Source: JBJGXI01 sp045635475
GTDB lineage: Bacteria > Bacillota > Bacilli > Bacillales > Amphibacillaceae
DNA length: 64,000 nt
NCBI RefSeq assembly: GCF_045635475.1
Contig: NZ_JBJGXI010000002.1
Location: 120,896-184,895 of the forward strand
Direction of reading: 5' to 3'
Shown here: positions 27,164-35,172 of the stretch, piece after piece
Layout: each line of letters begins with the position of its first letter
Numbering within the stretch: the stretch's first letter is position 1
Made by a program: the position numbers and the translations under genes
The notes under the pieces: model-generated
What the model was told of the DNA's origin: nothing
Databases searched by the model: none
Seen by the model: only the letters and a program-made list of their open reading frames with translations

Positions 27164-27310
27164 TTATGTGTTTTGTAATTGTTTTTTCACAGTACTAGCC
27201 TGTTTAAGCTCAACTTGCTCTTCAATTTTTTTCATTGCTTTTTCGTCATTTAATAGTTCCTGTTTGTTTTGATTGACTAGTTCTTCAAACGAGAGTTTAC
27301 GAAGTCTCAC
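27164..27310 (-). CDS. FbpB-family small basic protein
   Basis: The 48-residue peptide reads MRLRKLSFEELVNQNKQELL at its start and continues with NDEKAMKKIEEQVE. This FEELVxxNKxELLxD pattern characterises the FbpB family. In B. subtilis, FbpB works with the small RNA FsrA in the Fur-controlled iron-sparing response. The GTG at 27308-27310 has AAGGGGTG 6 bases upstream. I saw no convincing Fur box, so iron control is unproven. It is divergent from patA. Confidence 0.75.
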   Translation of the reverse strand: MRLRKLSFEELVNQNKQELLNDEKAMKKIEEQVELKQASTVKKQLQNT

Positions 27311-27354
27311 ACGTTTCACCCCTTATTTTACTGTTGTTAATCGCTTTCATTACT

Positions 27355-27382
27355 ATTATAACCTATTTTCTATTTTAGACAA
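27355..27382 (-). promoter_or_regulatory. Promoter of the FbpB-like gene
   Basis: On the minus strand TTGTCT (27377-27382), a 16-base spacer and TATAAT (27355-27360) lie about 45 bases before the GTG start. Its -35 box overlaps the -35 box of the divergent patA promoter. Confidence 0.5.
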
Positions 27383-27404
27383 ATCGAAATTGTGTAAATA
27401 TTTT
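27376..27404 (+). promoter_or_regulatory. Candidate promoter of patA
   Basis: TAGACA (27376-27381), 17 bases, then TATTTT (27399-27404) would start transcription about 20 bases before the GTG of patA. The -10 match is modest. Confidence 0.35.
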
Positions 27405-27431
27405 GTATTTTTTAATTATGGAGGAATCACC

Positions 27432-28592
27432 GTGGAACATTTGATCAATACCAATGTCGCACAAATTAAGATATCTGGAATTAGACAGTTTTTTAATTTA
27501 GTAGCGAACAAACCTGATGTTTTATCCCTTACAATAGGACAGCCAGATTTTCATACACCTGAACACGTAAAGGATGCTGGAAAGAGAGCAATTAACGAAA
27601 ACTATACTACATACACTCAGAATGCAGGAATTTTGCCATTACGAAAAGCAATCTCTACTTTTGTACGAGAGCAATACGATTTATCCTATGATGCAGATTC
27701 AGAGGTAATCGTGACTGTTGGTGCATCACAAGCTATTGATATTACCTTAAGGACAATCCTTCAACCAGGTGATGAAGTTTTATTACCAGGACCCATTTAC
27801 CCAGGCTATGAACCATTAATTCGTCTCGCTGGCGGTATTCCAGTACATGTTGATACAGCAGATAATCAGTTCAAATTCACCAGAGAATTAATAGCAAACT
27901 ATATTACAGATAAAACAAAATGTATCATTTTACCATACCCATCTAACCCAACAGGAGTGACATTAACAAAAAATGAGCTTCATGAAATAGCGACAGAATT
28001 AGAGAATAAAGACATCTTTATTTTAGCAGACGAAATATATAGTGAATTAACGTACGAACAGAAACATGCATCAATTGGCATATTTAGTGAAGTTAGTAAT
28101 AAAACAATAATTATTAACGGCCTCTCTAAGTCTCATTCAATGACTGGTTGGAGAATCGGTTATATACTAGCACCAAAATGGTTAGCAGAACATTTGCTTA
28201 AGGTACACCAGTATAACGTGTCTTGTGCATCCAGCATAAGTCAGTATGCTGCGCTTGAGGCATTAACTGCAGGAAAATCAGATCCAATTTTGATGAAAGA
28301 TCAGTACAAACTAAGACGGGATTACTTGTTAAGTAGATTAGATAAAATGGGACTTGATACAGTGAAACCTGATGGTGCATTTTATTTCTTTTTTAAAATC
28401 CCAGGTATAACTACACAATCCTTCGATTTAGCAGTTCAATTAGTAGATGAAGCAAAACTTGCATTAGTCCCTGGAGATGCATTTTCAGATTATGGGCAAG
28501 GTTACTTAAGGCTATCTTACGCTTATAGTATGGAAACTCTCGTGGAAGGTATGAATCGACTGGAGCAATTTTTAATCAATAAAAAAATATAA
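27432..28592 (+). CDS. patA: Aminotransferase PatA (N-acetyl-LL-diaminopimelate aminotransferase)
   Basis: The 386-residue fold-type I PLP enzyme makes the amino-transfer step between DapH and DapL in the acetylated lysine pathway. The PLP lysine is in NGLSKSHSMTGWR. Phosphate and cofactor contacts appear in GASQAID, YPSNPTG and DEIYSELTY. Sequence is close to B. subtilis PatA throughout. The GTG at 27432 has ATGGAGGA upstream and gives the expected MEHLIN start; an open extension of 53 codons upstream is not translated. With dapH and dapL 8 kb away, the whole acetyl branch is in this window. Confidence 0.93.
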   Translation: MEHLINTNVAQIKISGIRQFFNLVANKPDVLSLTIGQPDFHTPEHVKDAGKRAINENYTTYTQNAGILPLRKAISTFVREQYDLSYDADSEVIVTVGASQAIDITLRTILQPGDEVLLPGPIYPGYEPLIRLAGGIPVHVDTADNQFKFTRELIANYITDKTKCIILPYPSNPTGVTLTKNELHEIATELENKDIFILADEIYSELTYEQKHASIGIFSEVSNKTIIINGLSKSHSMTGWRIGYILAPKWLAEHLLKVHQYNVSCASSISQYAALEALTAGKSDPILMKDQYKLRRDYLLSRLDKMGLDTVKPDGAFYFFFKIPGITTQSFDLAVQLVDEAKLALVPGDAFSDYGQGYLRLSYAYSMETLVEGMNRLEQFLINKKI

Positions 28593-28599
28593 TGTAGTG

Positions 28600-28633
28600 A
28601 GGACTAATAAAATATTTGTTAGTCCTTTTTTTT
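28600..28633 (+). terminator. Terminator of patA
   Basis: An 8-bp stem (28600-28607 and 28619-28626), 11-base loop, is followed by eight T. Its right arm also encodes the last codons of the convergent Spo0E-like gene. Confidence 0.85.
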
Positions 28634-28825
28634 ACACTTAAACCTAGAAATTTTATCATTTTTCTTTTCCAGGTACTTGTTTTTCTCATACAAGTTAAGT
28701 AGCTTGTCCAGTTCTTGGCTTATTTGAATAGATTCAGAACTAGTAAAACCTTTGTTCCTGGCAACCTCGGTCATTTTATTCCGTAAACTTTCAATTCTAT
28801 GCAACAAATACTGTGATCTAATCAT
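28619..28825 (-). CDS. Spo0E-like aspartyl-phosphate phosphatase
   Basis: The 68-residue helical-hairpin protein has the family signature SQELDKLLNLYEKNK near its C-terminus and a first helix with IESLRNKMTEVA. Members dephosphorylate Spo0A-P and delay sporulation in Bacillus. The start ATG lies about 13 bases after a G-rich stretch, so its translation signal is weak. A second family member follows upstream at 28.9 kb and a third at 63.4 kb. Confidence 0.82.
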   Translation of the reverse strand: MIRSQYLLHRIESLRNKMTEVARNKGFTSSESIQISQELDKLLNLYEKNKYLEKKNDKISRFKCKKKD

Positions 28826-28919
28826 TATACCGGGCTACCCCCCCTCTATGCTGAAAGAAATTTTGAACATGAGAATAAACAGTTGGGGTCCATGTCATCA
28901 TCAAAAAATAATCAATGAA

Positions 28920-29108
28920 CTATTGCTGTTGGCAAAGATATTGAAATATGAGGGCGTCTAGTTCTTGGCTCTGCCTTATTGTCTCACTACTAGACAGACC
29001 CTTTTTAGTTGCTATTTGAATCATTTGCATTCGTTTCGTTTTAATCTGGAGGTGTAAACTATCCGTGTCCATTACTGCCGTATTATATTCCTTACTCACT
29101 ATCCCCAA
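28920..29108 (-). CDS. Second Spo0E-like phosphatase
   Basis: The up to 62-residue protein carries the signature SQELDALIFQY and a first helix LQIKTKRMQMIQIA. The start is uncertain. The TTG at 29108 is only 3 bases from AGAAGG, the GTG at 29099 is better spaced from AAGGG, and an ATG lies at 29072. It is tandem with the neighbouring Spo0E-like gene but differs in sequence, so the duplication is old or they were acquired separately. Confidence 0.75.
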   Translation of the reverse strand: MGIVSKEYNTAVMDTDSLHLQIKTKRMQMIQIATKKGLSSSETIRQSQELDALIFQYLCQQQ

Positions 29109-29314
29109 TACCCTTCTTTTTATATTTTAGATTAAAAAATACCATATAAACGTTACTGATTATGCCAAAGGTTGAGGTAGAAGTAAAGCGAATCGCAAAA
29201 TAAGACAAAAAACAATAGAAATATTAAATAAAACCAATCGATACGACAATGATTCGACATATTTTTATTATTAATAAAAAGGTGTATTTGTTGTAATTAC
29301 TGGTTCTATACAGA

Positions 29315-29341
29315 AGAAAATGATGGCAAAATGCCATCATT
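29315..29341 (-). terminator. Terminator of the 26-residue peptide gene
   Basis: A perfect 10-bp stem (29319-29328 and 29332-29341), loop of 3, has a T-rich tail on the minus strand. It overlaps the stop codon of the small gene. Confidence 0.8.
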
Positions 29342-29420
29342 AACCTCGATCAAATATTTCAAATCCAATAAACGTTATAAGAATACCAATGGCAACAATA
29401 GAAAAAAGAGTATCTTCCAT
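29340..29420 (-). CDS. 26-residue single-helix membrane peptide
   Basis: The sequence MEDTLFSIVAIGILITFIGF plus EIFDRG is one transmembrane helix flanked by acidic residues. AGGAGG lies exactly 8 bases before the ATG, inside a longer GGGAGGAGG box. The stop runs directly into a terminator hairpin. These signals make a real gene likely despite its size. The rest of the 29109-29630 gap is AT-rich, with no other gene seen. Function is unknown; small sporulation-related or regulatory membrane peptides look like this. Confidence 0.65.
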   Translation of the reverse strand: MEDTLFSIVAIGILITFIGFEIFDRG

Positions 29421-29630
29421 ATGTAAAACCTCCTCCCAGTAAATCATAACCTTTTCTAATTATATCATACACATTTACCCTCGAGAAATATCAAAATTAA
29501 ATACCATTGCATGTGACATCAAAATATTTAATTACATTAAATGGGTATGTTCAATAGTGCCGATATGATAGAATATTTGATGAGCAACAGAGATTGTGCT
29601 GGTTCACGTATGAAAGCAGGTGTAATAATT

Positions 29631-30797
29631 ATGCTCTATTGTCCGTATTGCGGAGCTAAGACAAAAGAAGATGAACTATTTTGCACTCAATGTGGTAATA
29701 AAATCCCTAACGACATTTACAATAGGATGAGTAAAAATAAAGTGAATTATCGTTTTTGGTATATACCTTTGTCTCTACTAATAGCATTATTCATAGCCGT
29801 AGGTGCTTACTATCTTCATTTAGAAAACCAAAAAACACAAGCAAAACAATTATTTAACGAAGGCGAAGACTATGCATTAAATGGCAACTATCAAAAGGCC
29901 CTCCAATCATTTAGTAATGCCTTGGATCTAAATCCTAATTTCCCTTCAGCTGAAGAGAACAAAAATTTCATGAACATCACGATTGAAATCCAAGGAGAGC
30001 TGAGCAGAGTAGACTACTTGATACAGGAACAAAATTTCCAAGAGTCATTAGAGCTTCTCTCTAATGCAGAAGATAGACTAAAAAACTATAAAGGAGAACT
30101 AGTTAGCAACTTAGTTGATGAAATTGTCTCTAATAGAAAAACAACCCAACTAGAACATTTAAACGCGCAAATGGAGGAAGACCCGTCATTTGAGGATCTC
30201 AAGACGCTACTTTGGCAAGCTGAAGCTATTCAAATCGAGCAAGCAAATGTAATTGCAGATGATATAAGAAATAGGATCGTCTCTTATGCCTATTCCAATG
30301 CTAATCAGCAATTAAAAACACATCAATTCTTAAATGCTCGTGACATCATTGAAGATGCATTAAAATATGCTCCTGAATCTGAAAAGCTCAAAAGTTTAAA
30401 AACTACAATTGAGAAAGAAAAAATTTCTTTTGAAACTGAACAGCAGCAACGAATCGAACAAGCAATGAGTGCAGCCGAAGAAGAACGCGAGAAAAATCAA
30501 AACGATGCAGTCAGCCTTGGTGATATAAAAATCAGTAAAGATGATCAAAATAATTTAGTTGTGTCAGGTAAATTAACAAGTGTTGCTACAGTTCCGATAA
30601 ACTCTATTTCCGTGGAATATGTATTGCTGGATGAAGATGATGTTGAACTTATGGCTAACGAAGTATTTGTATATCCAGATACACTGTATCCAGGAGAACA
30701 AGGTAACTTCGATTACACACATTTTGAAATTGCACCGGAAGATAAGGATAAACAATTGAAAGTGAAGATTAATAAAATAAAATGGTTTCTTGACTAG
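29631..30797 (+). CDS. Zinc-ribbon / TPR membrane protein
   Basis: The 388-residue protein has an N-terminal zinc ribbon with cysteines 4, 7, 18 and 21 (YCPYCG and FCTQCG). One transmembrane helix spans about 43-62. An extracytoplasmic helical region starts with a TPR unit (about 71-106, LFNEGEDYALNGNYQKALQS). Further helical and coiled-coil parts run to 320. A C-terminal beta domain (about 328-388) resembles a FxLYD/TcaA-like immunoglobulin fold. The ATG at 29631 follows AGGTG; an in-frame extension upstream seems untranslated. It precedes a membrane-anchored protease by 18 bases. Confidence 0.75.
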   Translation: MLYCPYCGAKTKEDELFCTQCGNKIPNDIYNRMSKNKVNYRFWYIPLSLLIALFIAVGAYYLHLENQKTQAKQLFNEGEDYALNGNYQKALQSFSNALDLNPNFPSAEENKNFMNITIEIQGELSRVDYLIQEQNFQESLELLSNAEDRLKNYKGELVSNLVDEIVSNRKTTQLEHLNAQMEEDPSFEDLKTLLWQAEAIQIEQANVIADDIRNRIVSYAYSNANQQLKTHQFLNARDIIEDALKYAPESEKLKSLKTTIEKEKISFETEQQQRIEQAMSAAEEEREKNQNDAVSLGDIKISKDDQNNLVVSGKLTSVATVPINSISVEYVLLDEDDVELMANEVFVYPDTLYPGEQGNFDYTHFEIAPEDKDKQLKVKINKIKWFLD

Positions 30798-30815
30798 ATA
30801 AAATGGAGTGAAACA

Positions 30816-31964
30816 ATGAATAAAAGACATACCTATCTTCCTATTTTCCTATCGGTTATAATTTTAATTATTGGGGCTTCGTGTATATTTTTCATTTACA
30901 AGGATTGGACAAACTCTCCAATTGAAGTAAAAAACACACTAGCTCTCCAAGTTGCAGAACAAGAAGCAAGTGTAGATCTAACTTCAATTATTCACGAATC
31001 ACAAAAAAGCGTCGTTCAAATTGAAGCTTTAAGCGATGCCAGTGAAAAAATAGGTTCTGGATTCTTATATAATGAAAAGGGAGATATCATTACAAACGCC
31101 CATGTTGTCAAAGATGCTACCTCGATTTATGTGAAGACAGCAAATGCTAGAACCTATAACGGGGCATTAGTAGGCATCGGCAAAGATACAGATATTGCAG
31201 TTATCCGAGTACCACAGTTGGCCAATCAGGCGAAAGCAACATTAGATCTTGATTATAACCCGACAGTCGGAGATGAAATATTAGCAGTAGGAAGTCCATT
31301 AGGTTTTCAGAATACCGTTAGTCTTGGCATTGTTGCAGGAGAAAACCGTACCTTTTCAATCGATGAATATAATTATGAGAATGTATTACAAATTTCCGCA
31401 AATATTACACACGGAAACAGTGGCGGGCCGTTAATCGATAGAGAAACAGGTGACGTGATTGCTATTAACTCAGCAGGAACCGAAGAAGGTGGAATTGGTT
31501 TTTCTATCCCTCTAAAAAAAGTTATTGAACAAATAGAGACTTGGTCTGAAAAAGCTGATCACAGAGAACTAGAATACCAAAGTGCAACAGAACTGGCGCA
31601 ATCGATCAATCCTGTTCAATTAAAAGACGATGCGACATACCTGATTACGTATTTCTTTGACAGCCTGGCGATTCGTGACTATATAAATGCTTATGCACTT
31701 TTAGGAAGTGAATGGCAGAGCCGAACCACTTATCAAGCATTTCGTGAAAATTACATCCACCTAGTCGAAACTAATATATCGAATCTAACTAGTACCTTTG
31801 ATGACGAAACAAATCAAGTTATGCTCACATTAACTGCTGATAATGTATTACGAACTTCCAATCAAGAAACAAAAACAGAAACTTATCAATATAAACTATA
31901 TGTGGGGTATGAAAACGATCAATTAAAGATAATAGATAGTAACCGCGAATTAGTTAGTGAGTAA
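30816..31964 (+). CDS. Membrane-anchored HtrA-like serine protease without PDZ domain
   Basis: The 382-residue protein has one N-terminal membrane anchor (about residues 9-28) and an extracytoplasmic S1C trypsin-like domain. The triad is His96 in TNAHV, Asp126 in DTDIAVI and Ser202 in GNSGGPL. The domain ends near 245. Instead of the usual PDZ domain, a C-terminal region of about 110 residues (from about 270) resembles NTF2-like folds (YINAYALLGSEWQSR). It probably forms an operon with the preceding zinc-ribbon protein. Confidence 0.85.
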   Translation: MNKRHTYLPIFLSVIILIIGASCIFFIYKDWTNSPIEVKNTLALQVAEQEASVDLTSIIHESQKSVVQIEALSDASEKIGSGFLYNEKGDIITNAHVVKDATSIYVKTANARTYNGALVGIGKDTDIAVIRVPQLANQAKATLDLDYNPTVGDEILAVGSPLGFQNTVSLGIVAGENRTFSIDEYNYENVLQISANITHGNSGGPLIDRETGDVIAINSAGTEEGGIGFSIPLKKVIEQIETWSEKADHRELEYQSATELAQSINPVQLKDDATYLITYFFDSLAIRDYINAYALLGSEWQSRTTYQAFRENYIHLVETNISNLTSTFDDETNQVMLTLTADNVLRTSNQETKTETYQYKLYVGYENDQLKIIDSNRELVSE

Positions 31965-31985
31965 AATTATAAAAGTATCAATAAT

Positions 31986-32018
31986 ACAATCATCTTACAC
32001 TGGAGGATGATTGTTTTT
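31986..32018 (+). terminator. Terminator of the zinc-ribbon/protease operon
   Basis: A 9-bp stem, ACAATCATC with GATGATTGT (31986-31994 and 32006-32014), is followed by TTTT. Confidence 0.8.
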
Positions 32019-32152
32019 ATTCCTTTATACAACTCTACTCAAGTTGTAAGGATTAGAAATTCAGTTTTTTATCCAAATTAGGTCAAACGTTTATACACAA
32101 GCGTAACAATTTCCCTATAGTATAAGTGTAATTATTCAGGAGGTGAGTATGT

Positions 32153-32293
32153 ATGTCACACTTTGGATATAGTTGTGGATACCCTGGAACTTCTAGGAGG
32201 CTCACTAGCTCCCCTAAGGTGCGCGAAGTGGATTTCCGAAGCGGTGCAAGCACTCTCCAAGTTACGACGGAGTTTAGCTATTTTGCGTATTAA
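32153..32293 (+). pseudogene. YjcZ-like small gene cut off by a repeat element
   Basis: A very strong AGGAGGTGA box precedes an ATG opening MSHFGYSCGYPG. This Gly/Tyr-rich start is like the short YjcZ/YhaI-type sporulation proteins, which continue with a single hydrophobic helix. Here, after about 13 codons, the reading frame enters a family 1 repeat and encodes unrelated sequence until a stop at 32291. The hydrophobic helix is absent. The head of a small spore gene therefore seems to have been severed. Family assignment from 12 residues is tentative. Confidence 0.45.
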
Positions 32294-32299
32294 CAACAA
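32195..32299 (-). repeat. Palindromic element family 1, truncated copy in reverse orientation
   Basis: The reverse complement reads the family's left end (TTACGCAAAATAGC-like stretch, CTCCGTCGTAACTTGGAGAG, GGAAATCCACTTCG, CTAGTGAGCCTCC) and stops there. The right two-thirds of the element is absent. It interrupts the YjcZ-like frame. Confidence 0.75.
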
Positions 32300-32346
32300 T
32301 CTTTTAGAAACAGCCTTTGTTAATCTGTAATTCAAAATAAAAAATA

Positions 32347-32380
32347 CAAACCCTACTCATTTAAAGGGTTTGCATTTTTT
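32347..32380 (+). terminator. Terminator downstream of the interrupted small gene
   Basis: An 8-bp stem CAAACCCT/AGGGTTTG (32347-32354 and 32365-32372) is followed by CATTTTTT. It probably once ended the YjcZ-like transcript. Confidence 0.7.
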
Positions 32381-32442
32381 ATCAGTAGAGCACCAATATG
32401 AACGTACATTGCTATATTTAAGTATTAATAATGAAGCCTGTC

Positions 32443-32853
32443 TTATGCTCTATCCTTAAATTCGTCCAACAATTCGTCACCCTCAAAACCTTCATCAATT
32501 AAGCTCTTTAACACCTTCGTGAATTGCCCTTTTTTCCGGTCGACTAATGTAGCAAAGAAAATAACAGTGATGTCATCTTCAATTTGTGTTATTTCACTAA
32601 TAGACGCCATAAAAGTTGCCGGTTGGTTACTCTCTTTCGTAATCTTAGCCAACAAAATAATAATATTATTATCGTTCATTAAATCACGAAAATAATCTTC
32701 ATAGCTCCGTTCAACATAAGCCTCAACTAACCATTGATTTTTATCATCTTCACGATCAATAATTAAGCCGTCTTTCAATTGAATTGGATTTTTACTCACA
32801 GTTTCCTTTGTTTCTTTCAATACATTTAGAGATATAAGTTTAAAGGTTTTCAT
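32443..32853 (-). CDS. YwpF-like protein
   Basis: The 136-residue protein begins MKTFKLISLNVLKE, the hallmark N-terminus of the YwpF family, followed by a mixed alpha/beta domain with IIDREDDKNQWLVEAYVE. B. subtilis YwpF is of unknown function. The ATG at 32853 has AAAGGAGG 7 bases upstream; the longer in-frame extension has no support. Transcribed alone on the minus strand. Confidence 0.82.
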   Translation of the reverse strand: MKTFKLISLNVLKETKETVSKNPIQLKDGLIIDREDDKNQWLVEAYVERSYEDYFRDLMNDNNIIILLAKITKESNQPATFMASISEITQIEDDITVIFFATLVDRKKGQFTKVLKSLIDEGFEGDELLDEFKDRA

Positions 32854-33255
32854 AGTTAACCTCCTTTTCAATTGAAATGAATTGCCCTGTTCTCTTCGAT
32901 TAACCCTGCACCTTTCCCCTATTAGATAAATCACTAACCTCTTAAATATAAATAAAATACCGTTTGTCGGGAAAATTTTAAATATGAAGCTATTTATATG
33001 ATTCGTACTTTCGTATTTGTGAGTTATTCTATAACCGAGTTTAGTAATTGAACTCAATATATTTATATTTACCAAGAAAATCTGGCCAGCCATAACTTTT
33101 ATGTGATTGTTTTCCCGAATACTTTCAACTGTACCTATTGTTATAATCCCTTCAAAAATCGATACCTTATAGTATCATTGTTCTTGTAAATACCTTTGTT
33201 ACTCATTTTCAACTATAACATAAAGTACCTTTTACTATGAATTATTGTTTTTGTC

Positions 33256-33301
33256 GGAACTATATTTTTTGATTAAAAAATATATCTGGTGGTATAGTTC
33301 C
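33256..33301 (+). promoter_or_regulatory. Promoter inside a nested palindrome before the YrhK-like gene
   Basis: TTGATT (33269-33274), an 18-base spacer and TATAGT (33293-33298) form a promoter. Around it, GGAACTATA at 33256-33264 and its exact complement at 33293-33301 bracket the site. An inner perfect repeat TATTTTTT/AAAAAATA (33263-33270, 33275-33282) lies inside. The right arm covers the -10 box, so a dimeric regulator binding both arms could control transcription (inference). Confidence 0.4.
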
Positions 33302-33329
33302 ATATACTATATATAAGGTTGGGTTTTTT

Positions 33330-33614
33330 ATGGAAAATGAACAGAAGAAAAAGGAATATATCGATTTCCAAATCGGAAAGTATGATTTGTTTTTCAAAAA
33401 ATCATATGAAATCATTTATAATGTAAATGACTTTCTTATTTCCTTATGGTTTTTATTAGGGAGTATTGGCTTTTTGTTTAAAGATTGGGAAAATCTAGCT
33501 GTTTGGCTTTTTATAATAGGTAGTGTACAATTTAGTATTAGGCCTCTTATTCGCGTTATCCATTCATTTCATCTAAAAAGATATGTGAAAAAACAATTTA
33601 AAGATTTTTCGTAA
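33330..33614 (+). CDS. YrhK-domain membrane protein
   Basis: The 94-residue protein has two transmembrane helices (about 33-50 and 56-75) in the pattern IGKYDLFFKKSYEIIYNVND, then FLLGSIGFLF, then WLFIIGSVQF, with a basic tail IRVIHSFHLKRYVKK. This is the YrhK-like family, function unknown. It is the first gene of a rightward cluster with a lipoprotein and a nitroreductase. The ATG is preceded by only a weak AAGG box. Confidence 0.78.
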   Translation: MENEQKKKEYIDFQIGKYDLFFKKSYEIIYNVNDFLISLWFLLGSIGFLFKDWENLAVWLFIIGSVQFSIRPLIRVIHSFHLKRYVKKQFKDFS

Positions 33615-33639
33615 ATAGTGCTCTTGGGAGTTGTTTAAT

Positions 33640-34371
33640 ATGAGAAAAGCAAGTTTTGGATTAATACTATTATTACTACTGATCAGCTGCTCACAACAGC
33701 AAGTAGAGCAAAGTAATGAAGAAAATGCACAAAGTGAAAAACAACCTTCACTAACGATTGAAGATACTGACGAAGTTATCGAAAATGAAGAGTTATATAT
33801 AGAAATCAGCCAAAATAATGAAAAAGTGAAATTAAATTTAACAAACATACCTATTTTGAATAACTACCTAAAAGCTTCACCTGACACGCAGAAAGCGATT
33901 AACAGTATATCAGTTTCACCAATCGAGGCTACCGAACTCATATCATTATACTTACTTGAATTTTCTTGTAGCAATAGTCGTTGTTCATACATTTTGCTTG
34001 ATCAATCCGATGAAAGTCGTTCTTATTTATTAGCTGATTTGGCAGAGTTAGATACAATCTCAGCTTCACCTTCACAGGATAAACTAATGTTTGTATTTAA
34101 AAGAATGAAGCAAACTAAAGTAGAAACAGCCATATTCAATAAATTAGTTATTATGGATATTGTAAATTGGAAAACACTACCGTTTACGTCTACTTTGCCA
34201 AACAGTCTAACTAAGTATACATCGCCAATATTAACCACTTATTGGAAAGATGATCAATCCATTCTAGTTACAGTTCCTGATGTAATCGAGCCAAACGTTG
34301 ACTCTATAGTGTCTTGGGAATTATCATCAGACATGAACACAATAACAACTGAATTAAGTATCAAAGAATAA
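33640..34371 (+). CDS. Hypothetical lipoprotein
   Basis: The 243-residue protein has a lipoprotein signal ending LLISC and an acidic Gln/Glu-rich linker. The remaining domain is beta-rich, with cysteines at CSNSRC that may pair. No family was recognised; the repeated YILLDQSDESRSYLLADLAELD and LVIMDIVNWKTL segments suggest a beta-propeller-like or DPP-like blade, which is speculation. Start ATG at 33640 after TTGGGAG; the in-frame TTG nine bases earlier is too close to that box. It lies between the YrhK-like and nitroreductase genes. Confidence 0.7.
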   Translation: MRKASFGLILLLLLISCSQQQVEQSNEENAQSEKQPSLTIEDTDEVIENEELYIEISQNNEKVKLNLTNIPILNNYLKASPDTQKAINSISVSPIEATELISLYLLEFSCSNSRCSYILLDQSDESRSYLLADLAELDTISASPSQDKLMFVFKRMKQTKVETAIFNKLVIMDIVNWKTLPFTSTLPNSLTKYTSPILTTYWKDDQSILVTVPDVIEPNVDSIVSWELSSDMNTITTELSIKE

Positions 34372-34385
34372 CAAGGAGTGCCTAC

Positions 34386-35135
34386 ATGAATGCTACGCTA
34401 GAAACAATACTAAATCATCGATCTATCCGAAAATTTAAAAAGGAACAACTTACGTATGATCAAATTACAAATATTGTAGAGGCTGCTTGTCGTGCTTCTA
34501 CTTCAAGTTATATGATGGCATACTGCATTATTGGAGTCACAGATGAAGTAAAAAAGCAAAAACTAGCAGAGATTTCCCATCAGGACTATGTTCAAAACAA
34601 CGGTCATCTGTTTGTTTTTTGTGCAGACCTAAATCGTTTAACTATAAAAGCAAGTAAATCTGACTACGATAAAATGCTTGAAAACCTACAAAATACAGAA
34701 CACTTCTTGGTCGCTTCTATAGATGCTGCTCTAGCAGCCCAAAACGCCGCCCTAGCAGCAGAATCTATGGGTTTAGGCATTTGCTATATCGGAAGTCTAA
34801 GAAACAACATCCAAGAAGTTGATTCCTTACTGAATTTACCTTATCATGTTATTCCTTTATTCGGAATGGCGGTAGGAGTACCCGACCAACAAAGAGAAAT
34901 AAGACCACGATTGCCACACAAAGCAATCTATTTTGAAAATGAATACGAGCATGATAATCAAATTATAAATAACTACCTAAATGAATTTAATGATTTAGTT
35001 AATGATTATTATCAAAAACGAAGTTCGAATCAACGAAATGATACATGGACGGAGCAAATGGTTCGTAAATTCAATAAGCCAACGAGAATGGATGTTTCAA
35101 GCTTTGTCCAAGAAAAGAAATTTAATCGAAAATAA
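34386..35135 (+). CDS. NfsA/NfrA-type FMN-dependent nitroreductase
   Basis: This 249-residue flavin oxidoreductase carries HRSIRKFKKEQL at residues 11-22, which binds the FMN phosphate. DAALAAQNAALAAESMGLGICYIG is the dimer-interface/FMN stretch (quoted in two parts in the family: AALAAESMGLG is diagnostic). The C-terminal extension with KAIYFENEY and the conserved tail is typical of NAD(P)H-dependent NfrA-like enzymes reducing nitro compounds, flavin or disulfides. It begins after AAGGAG. Last gene of the 33.3-35.1 kb cluster. Confidence 0.88.
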   Translation: MNATLETILNHRSIRKFKKEQLTYDQITNIVEAACRASTSSYMMAYCIIGVTDEVKKQKLAEISHQDYVQNNGHLFVFCADLNRLTIKASKSDYDKMLENLQNTEHFLVASIDAALAAQNAALAAESMGLGICYIGSLRNNIQEVDSLLNLPYHVIPLFGMAVGVPDQQREIRPRLPHKAIYFENEYEHDNQIINNYLNEFNDLVNDYYQKRSSNQRNDTWTEQMVRKFNKPTRMDVSSFVQEKKFNRK

Positions 35136-35162
35136 AGGTAGTCCAATTAGGACTACCTTTTT
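35134..35162. terminator. Bidirectional terminator after the nitroreductase gene
   Basis: A perfect 11-bp stem (35134-35144 and 35150-35160), 5-base loop, has T-rich tails on both strands, between convergent genes. Confidence 0.88.
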
Positions 35163-35172
35163 CTATGAGTTG

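Noticed and set aside
27317..27382. Fur box upstream of the FbpB-like gene
   Set aside because: No stretch resembled the TGATAATNATTATCA pattern well enough; iron control is therefore not claimed.
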